Shown: positions 23,943 to 27,412 of the stretch, piece by piece
How the letters are laid out: each line of letters starts with the position of its first letter
Numbering within the stretch: position 1 is the stretch's first letter
NCBI GenBank assembly: GCA_023431405.1
Contig: JAEYVZ010000042.1
Coordinates: forward strand, 1-27,412
From: Actinomycetes bacterium
GTDB lineage: Bacteria; Actinomycetota; Actinomycetes; Actinomycetales; Microbacteriaceae
Direction of reading: 5' to 3'
DNA: 27,412 nt
Notes under the pieces: generated by a model
What the model saw: the letters and a program-made list of their open reading frames with translations, nothing else
Databases searched by the model: none
Told to the model about the DNA's origin: nothing
Position numbers and translations under genes: made by a program

Positions 23943-24800
23943 ATGCCGTTCACTCCGTCGCATGCCGTCGTCGCGCTGCCGTTCGTGCGCACACCTCTGC
24001 TGCCGGCGGCGGTGGCGGTCGGCGCGATGGCTCCCGACCTGCCGCTCTTCGTGCGCGGCACGCCCGTGACGTATCACCTGACGCACACGAACCCGCTGGT
24101 GGCGGCCGGCGTCGCGGCGGTGCTCCTCCTCGGGTGGTATGCGCTGCTGCGACCGGCGGCACGCGAGCTTCTTCCCGCCGCGATCGCCCGTCGCCTCCCG
24201 GCGGAATGGGACGTGACGGGACTTCGCGTGTGGTCGGCGATGCGAGAGACGCGTTTTCCCGCCACCGGTCGGCGCGCGGCCGACGCCGCCTTGGCCGCGG
24301 TGATCGTGGTGTCCGCGCTGGTGGGCGCGCTCACGCATGTCGTGTGGGATGCCTTCACGCATGAGGCGCGCTGGGGTGTCGCGGTGGTGCCCGTCCTCGA
24401 CCAGGAGTGGGGGCCGCTCCTCGGCTACAAGTGGCTGCAGTACGGGTCCGGCATCCTGGGCCTCGGGGTCCTCGCCGTGTACGGACTGCTGTGGTGGCGC
24501 CGGCGCGCGGTCTCGACGCTTCATCGTGTGCTCCCGGATGCCGTCCGTGTCGTCTGGCTGGTGACGCTCCCGCTGATCCTGGCGATCGCGTGGTTCGTCG
24601 GTCTCGCCGTGCTGGGTCCGTTCCGCGACGACTTCACGCCTGCGCACCTGGGGTACCGGGTGCTCCCGCCGGCGTGTGCGGTGTGGGCGCTGGTGACTCT
24701 CGCGCTGTGCGCCGTGGTCGTGCTTCGTCGTCGGCGTCCGACCGGTTCTCCATCGGTGTCCCGCGAGGCCCCGGATCTTCAGGGGCGCGGGAGCCAGTGA
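23943..24800 (+). CDS. DUF4184 family membrane protein
   Basis: A 285-residue membrane protein whose start MPFTPSHAVVALPF and the block GAMAPDLPLF (27-36) identify the DUF4184 family. It also has ALTHVVWDAFTHE (about 128-140), the histidine/aspartate pattern shared with the YdjM-type membrane-bound metal-dependent hydrolase group. About six hydrophobic segments; the last is followed by a basic and polar tail. Enzymatic activity is unproven. It lies 18 nt downstream of tyrS and is probably co-transcribed. I see no Shine-Dalgarno sequence; the start is fixed by the family N-terminus. Its last 22 nt overlap the convergent CoA-transferase gene. Confidence 0.85.
   Translation: MPFTPSHAVVALPFVRTPLLPAAVAVGAMAPDLPLFVRGTPVTYHLTHTNPLVAAGVAAVLLLGWYALLRPAARELLPAAIARRLPAEWDVTGLRVWSAMRETRFPATGRRAADAALAAVIVVSALVGALTHVVWDAFTHEARWGVAVVPVLDQEWGPLLGYKWLQYGSGILGLGVLAVYGLLWWRRRAVSTLHRVLPDAVRVVWLVTLPLILAIAWFVGLAVLGPFRDDFTPAHLGYRVLPPACAVWALVTLALCAVVVLRRRRPTGSPSVSREAPDLQGRGSQ
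24760..24791. terminator. Hairpin inside the overlapping ends of two convergent genes
   Basis: CCCGCG (24760-24765), a 3-nt bulge, and CCCC (24769-24772) pair with GGGGCGCGGG (24782-24791) around a 9-nt loop, a 10-bp stem. The minus-strand stop codon (24779-24781) lies in the loop, and the plus-strand stop is 7 nt beyond. Likely a bidirectional terminator; no U tract. Confidence 0.5.
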
Positions 24801-26080
24801 GGCAGGTCGCTTCCCCACGTGCGAGGGGGAGCGAAGACGGTGGGGGCGCCCTCGTAGGCGATCGCGGGCGCCGACGTCGTCAGCGGGGTTCCGTCGACGA
24901 TGAACTCCTGCAGGTGCCCGGTGGGATCGATCGGGGAGACCGGGGGCGGATCGGGTTCGCGTGGGAGCCCGAGCAGTTCGGCGGCGATGCGCCGGAGACT
25001 CGTCTCGGCGAGCCAGGACCCGCCTTCGGCGGCGCGCCGGCGCAGAAGCGTCATGATCTCAGCGGCGAGCAGATAGCCGGCACTGTGGTCGAGCGCCTGC
25101 ACCGGGAGGGCTCCGGGGGCGTGCCCGGATCCTTCGACCGACGCGATGCCGCACGCCGCCTGGACGAGTGAGTCGAACCCGCGGCGGTCGGGGTCGTCCC
25201 AGGCGCTCAGCCGACCGACGATCAGGCCGGGCCTGCGGGCGACGAGTTCGGCGGGTGACAGGCCGAGGGCATCGAGGCCGCGCGGCCGGTAGCCGAGCAC
25301 GACGACATCGGCGGTGTCCAGAAGCTCGTCGAACCGCGCCCGGTCGGTGGGGCCACGCAGGTCGAGCAGCGTCGAGCGCTTGCCATGGCCGGTGTCGAGG
25401 TGCTGCCACGGGAGCTCGGGCAGGTGCGGGTCGTCGATACGGAGCACGTCGGCGCCGAGCAGCGCGAGGGTCCGCGTCGCGACGGGACCCGCGATGACGC
25501 GGGTGAGGTCGAGTATCCGGATGCCGGACAGGGGAGCGGTTGCCGGACCGGCAGCCGTCGCCGTCGCCGGTGCGCTGCTGTGCGCGGTGGTGCGGACGAG
25601 GGGAGTGGCCCGGAGACGGGCGTCGGTGTCAGGATCCTCGGGAGCGACCGCCACGCACAGTCCGCCGGCCGCGGTGACCCGCTGGGCCGCGAGCGTCGAC
25701 GGCATCTCGTGCAGACGTGCCGCCACCTCCGTCTTCACCGTGACGATGTCGGCCGGGTCCTGTGGGGTGCGCACGCCGAGTGCCTTCGTGAGGGCGCGCG
25801 CGTGGTGGGGGTAGTTGCCGTGTGTGCGCACCCAGCCGTCGAGCGTCGGGAAGAATCCCGACAGCGGCGCGAAGGCTGTGGGCCGGTCGCCCGCCACACG
25901 GAGCCACCGTTCGCTCGAGTAGGCCACGGCGATGCGCATCCCGTCGAGGGGGACGGTGGCCGCACCTGTCAGAGCAGCGGCTGCGGCGGAGGCAGCCGAG
26001 ACGCTGGCTTCGGCCAGGCGGGCGACGGCGGTGCGCGCCGAAAGGGGCACGGGGGAGCCGTGATCAGGTCGGTGTGCCAT
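24779..26080 (-). CDS. CaiB/BaiF-type CoA-transferase family protein, rearranged
   Basis: A 433-residue protein of the type III CoA-transferase superfamily. The usual N-terminal Rossmann part, LSGIRILDLTRVIAGP (184-199) with LGADVLRI, appears only in the second half, ending in FDSLVQAACGIA (302-313). The first half (about 45-160) instead holds the segment ARWLRV/FFPTLDGWVRTHGNYPHHA type normally found later, so the domain order is swapped. Where family members have the nucleophilic Asp in a VDVS-type motif, this protein reads LAETSL with Glu359, so activity is uncertain. ATG 26080 is chosen over the far upstream start because TACCGT lies 6 nt before it. Monocistronic; substrate unknown. Confidence 0.82.
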   Translation of the reverse strand: MAHRPDHGSPVPLSARTAVARLAEASVSAASAAAAALTGAATVPLDGMRIAVAYSSERWLRVAGDRPTAFAPLSGFFPTLDGWVRTHGNYPHHARALTKALGVRTPQDPADIVTVKTEVAARLHEMPSTLAAQRVTAAGGLCVAVAPEDPDTDARLRATPLVRTTAHSSAPATATAAGPATAPLSGIRILDLTRVIAGPVATRTLALLGADVLRIDDPHLPELPWQHLDTGHGKRSTLLDLRGPTDRARFDELLDTADVVVLGYRPRGLDALGLSPAELVARRPGLIVGRLSAWDDPDRRGFDSLVQAACGIASVEGSGHAPGALPVQALDHSAGYLLAAEIMTLLRRRAAEGGSWLAETSLRRIAAELLGLPREPDPPPVSPIDPTGHLQEFIVDGTPLTTSAPAIAYEGAPTVFAPPRTWGSDLPHWLPRP

Positions 26081-26086
26081 GACCTG

Positions 26087-26092
26087 ACGGTA
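26087..26092 (-). promoter_or_regulatory. -10 box TACCGT of the CoA-transferase gene
   Basis: On the minus strand TACCGT ends 6 nt before ATG 26080, the same leaderless-type geometry as on the plus strand, with no Shine-Dalgarno sequence. Confidence 0.5.
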
Positions 26093-26183
26093 CGCGTGAC
26101 GCGTTCGTCGTGAGGCGTGGCAACCCAGGATTGGCGGAATTCCGCGGAAACACGGCGCGACACGCCCGGGATGCAGTCTGGAT

Positions 26184-26212
26184 TTGCCCGATCCCCGGAA
26201 CCCACGTAACTT
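26184..26212 (+). promoter_or_regulatory. Candidate upstream rrn promoter
   Basis: TTGCCC (26184-26189) and TAACTT (26207-26212) with a 17-bp spacer, pointing toward the 16S gene about 600 bp away. The sequence turns AT-richer here. It would be an extra promoter ahead of the two stronger ones; the stretch 26093-26183 shows nothing else I can name. Confidence 0.35.
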
Positions 26213-26280
26213 ATTACTTGTTCGCCCCACAGGGAAGAGCGAGAAGGCCGGAAGGCCTCGCCCCCTCAAGCGGAGAACCA

Positions 26281-26328
26281 CCATCCCAAACCTCTCCTAG
26301 AGAGAACAAGACCTCTGGTCTAGGATGG
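26281..26328 (+). other. Structured region in the rrn upstream leader
   Basis: Nested and competing dyads: CCATCC (26281-26286) with GGATGG (26323-26328); CCTAG (26296-26300) with CTAGG (26320-26324); and local hairpins CTCTC-CTA-GAGAG (26292-26304) and AGACC-TCT-GGTCT (26309-26321). It could act in RNA or as a protein site; no function is evident. Confidence 0.4.
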
Positions 26329-26394
26329 ATCTCACTCCTCGAAGCAATCGATGAGTGCTGCTGGAGACGCCAAATAACAGTCACAGCGGCCGAT

Positions 26395-26422
26395 TTGACA
26401 GGCTGAGCGAGAGAGATAAGAT
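26395..26422 (+). promoter_or_regulatory. rrn promoter (upstream copy of tandem pair)
   Basis: Consensus -35 TTGACA (26395-26400) and -10 TAAGAT (26417-26422) with a 16-bp spacer, within GCCGATTTGACA and ATAAGATAGAGAAGTTG blocks repeated 141 bp downstream. Expected start near 26429, directly followed by hairpin GTCCG-GAG-CGGAC (26432-26444). Confidence 0.85.
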
Positions 26423-26535
26423 AGAGAAGTTGTCCGGAGCGGACAGGCCGACAGGCCGGGATCGCTTCGAACCACTCCTCGATCTTCGTGAGAAGCGCGT
26501 CTTCGGCGCGTCCGATTCACTCGGAAAACGCCGAT

Positions 26536-26563
26536 TTGACAAGCGGAAAACGAAGAATAAGAT
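26536..26563 (+). promoter_or_regulatory. rrn promoter (downstream copy of tandem pair)
   Basis: TTGACA (26536-26541) and TAAGAT (26558-26563), again a 16-bp spacer, exactly 141 bp after the first copy. The expected start near 26570 is followed by hairpin GCCC-TGC-GGGC (26573-26583). Strong, near-consensus promoter typical of rRNA operons. Confidence 0.87.
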
Positions 26564-26617
26564 AGAGAAGTTGCCCTGCGGGCGAGGCTGAGAGGCCAGA
26601 CAGCAGGAGCATCCGAT

Positions 26618-26639
26618 CCTTGAGAACTCAACAGCGTGC
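26618..26639 (+). promoter_or_regulatory. rrn leader motif (antitermination/processing region)
   Basis: TTGAGAACTCAACAG within this stretch is the conserved actinobacterial 16S leader element, comparable to the mycobacterial TTTGAGAACTCAATAG box A region upstream of 16S. It lies about 165 nt before the mature 16S end and is expected to bind antitermination or processing factors. Confidence 0.6.
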
Positions 26640-26664
26640 ACTTGTCAAATGCCAAATAACCTCG

Positions 26665-26682
26665 ATTCAGCTTCGGCTGAAT
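26665..26682 (+). other. UUCG-tetraloop hairpin in the 16S leader
   Basis: ATTCAGC, loop TTCG, GCTGAAT: a 7-bp perfect stem closed by C-G, the stable cUUCGg tetraloop. Part of the pre-16S leader that folds before processing. Confidence 0.65.
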
Positions 26683-26703
26683 GAGATTCCTTTGGATCAA
26701 AGA

Positions 26704-26721
26704 CCGGCACTTCGGTGCCGG
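26704..26721 (+). other. Second UUCG-tetraloop hairpin in the 16S leader
   Basis: CCGGCAC, loop TTCG, GTGCCGG: a 7-bp GC-rich stem of the same size as the hairpin 39 nt upstream. The 26730-26800 stretch that follows has a further GCTAC/GTAGC dyad near 26765-26797. Confidence 0.65.
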
Positions 26722-26805
26722 CAACGGATAGTCAGCAATGACATCCCTTTGGTCAGATCAAACTCGCTACTTCGGCCTTATTCCGGCTGATCGTAGCAAC
26801 ATTTC

Positions 26806-27412
<607 letters not shown>

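Noticed and set aside
26110..26724. Several 80-130-codon frames in the region before the 16S gene
   Set aside because: They cross strong rrn promoters and leader hairpins, have no recognisable protein motifs, and do not match the local codon bias.

Overview
The window is high-GC actinobacterial chromosome. It ends in the first ~600 bases of a 16S rRNA gene whose sequence reads as Microbacteriaceae, most like Microbacterium. Gene order, codon bias and the many start codons lying 6-8 nt behind a TANNNT box (leaderless-type promoters) fit that assignment. Nearly everything is housekeeping or metabolism; I see no prophage, transposase, CRISPR array or tRNA gene.

Layout, left to right: a SpoU/TrmH-type rRNA methyltransferase (131-931); a glutamate-type ABC uptake operon gluABCD (1048-4496) ending in a strong hairpin; pheS-pheT (4563-8161); a solitary predicted ATPase on the minus strand (8221-9360); a two-gene ABC exporter (9409-11825); a Rossmann NAD-dependent epimerase-like protein (11925-12896); the arginine cluster argC-J-B-D-F (13179-18457, every junction a 4-nt overlap), a membrane acyltransferase-like gene (18490-19602) and argH (19612-21045); a SatD-family protein with its membrane partner (21135-22573); tyrS (22623-23924); a DUF4184 membrane protein (23943-24800) meeting tail to tail with a rearranged CaiB/BaiF CoA-transferase (24779-26080, minus); then a ~725-bp rRNA promoter/leader region and the truncated 16S gene.

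Functionally, GluABCD imports glutamate, the nitrogen donor and precursor for the ArgJ/ArgB/ArgD steps; ArgC-J-B-D-F-H cover ornithine and arginine synthesis except ArgG, which is not here, and no argR is visible. PheST and TyrS charge tRNAs, and the rrn operon supplies ribosomes.

The most interesting regulatory signals are: (1) three copies of AGCNNNAGWCT at exact 28-bp steps directly over the promoter of a SatD protein that carries a C-terminal helix-turn-helix and an N-terminus resembling class III nucleotide cyclase metal-binding motifs; (2) an arginine-rich, leaderless 24-codon mini-ORF just before argC, with weak alternative hairpins suggesting attenuation; (3) a dyad over the gluA -35 box and a sequence motif shared between the gluA and arg upstream regions; (4) a 14-bp-stem hairpin between gluB and gluC; and (5) tandem, 141-bp-spaced rrn promoters each followed by a hairpin of different sequence but the same placement.
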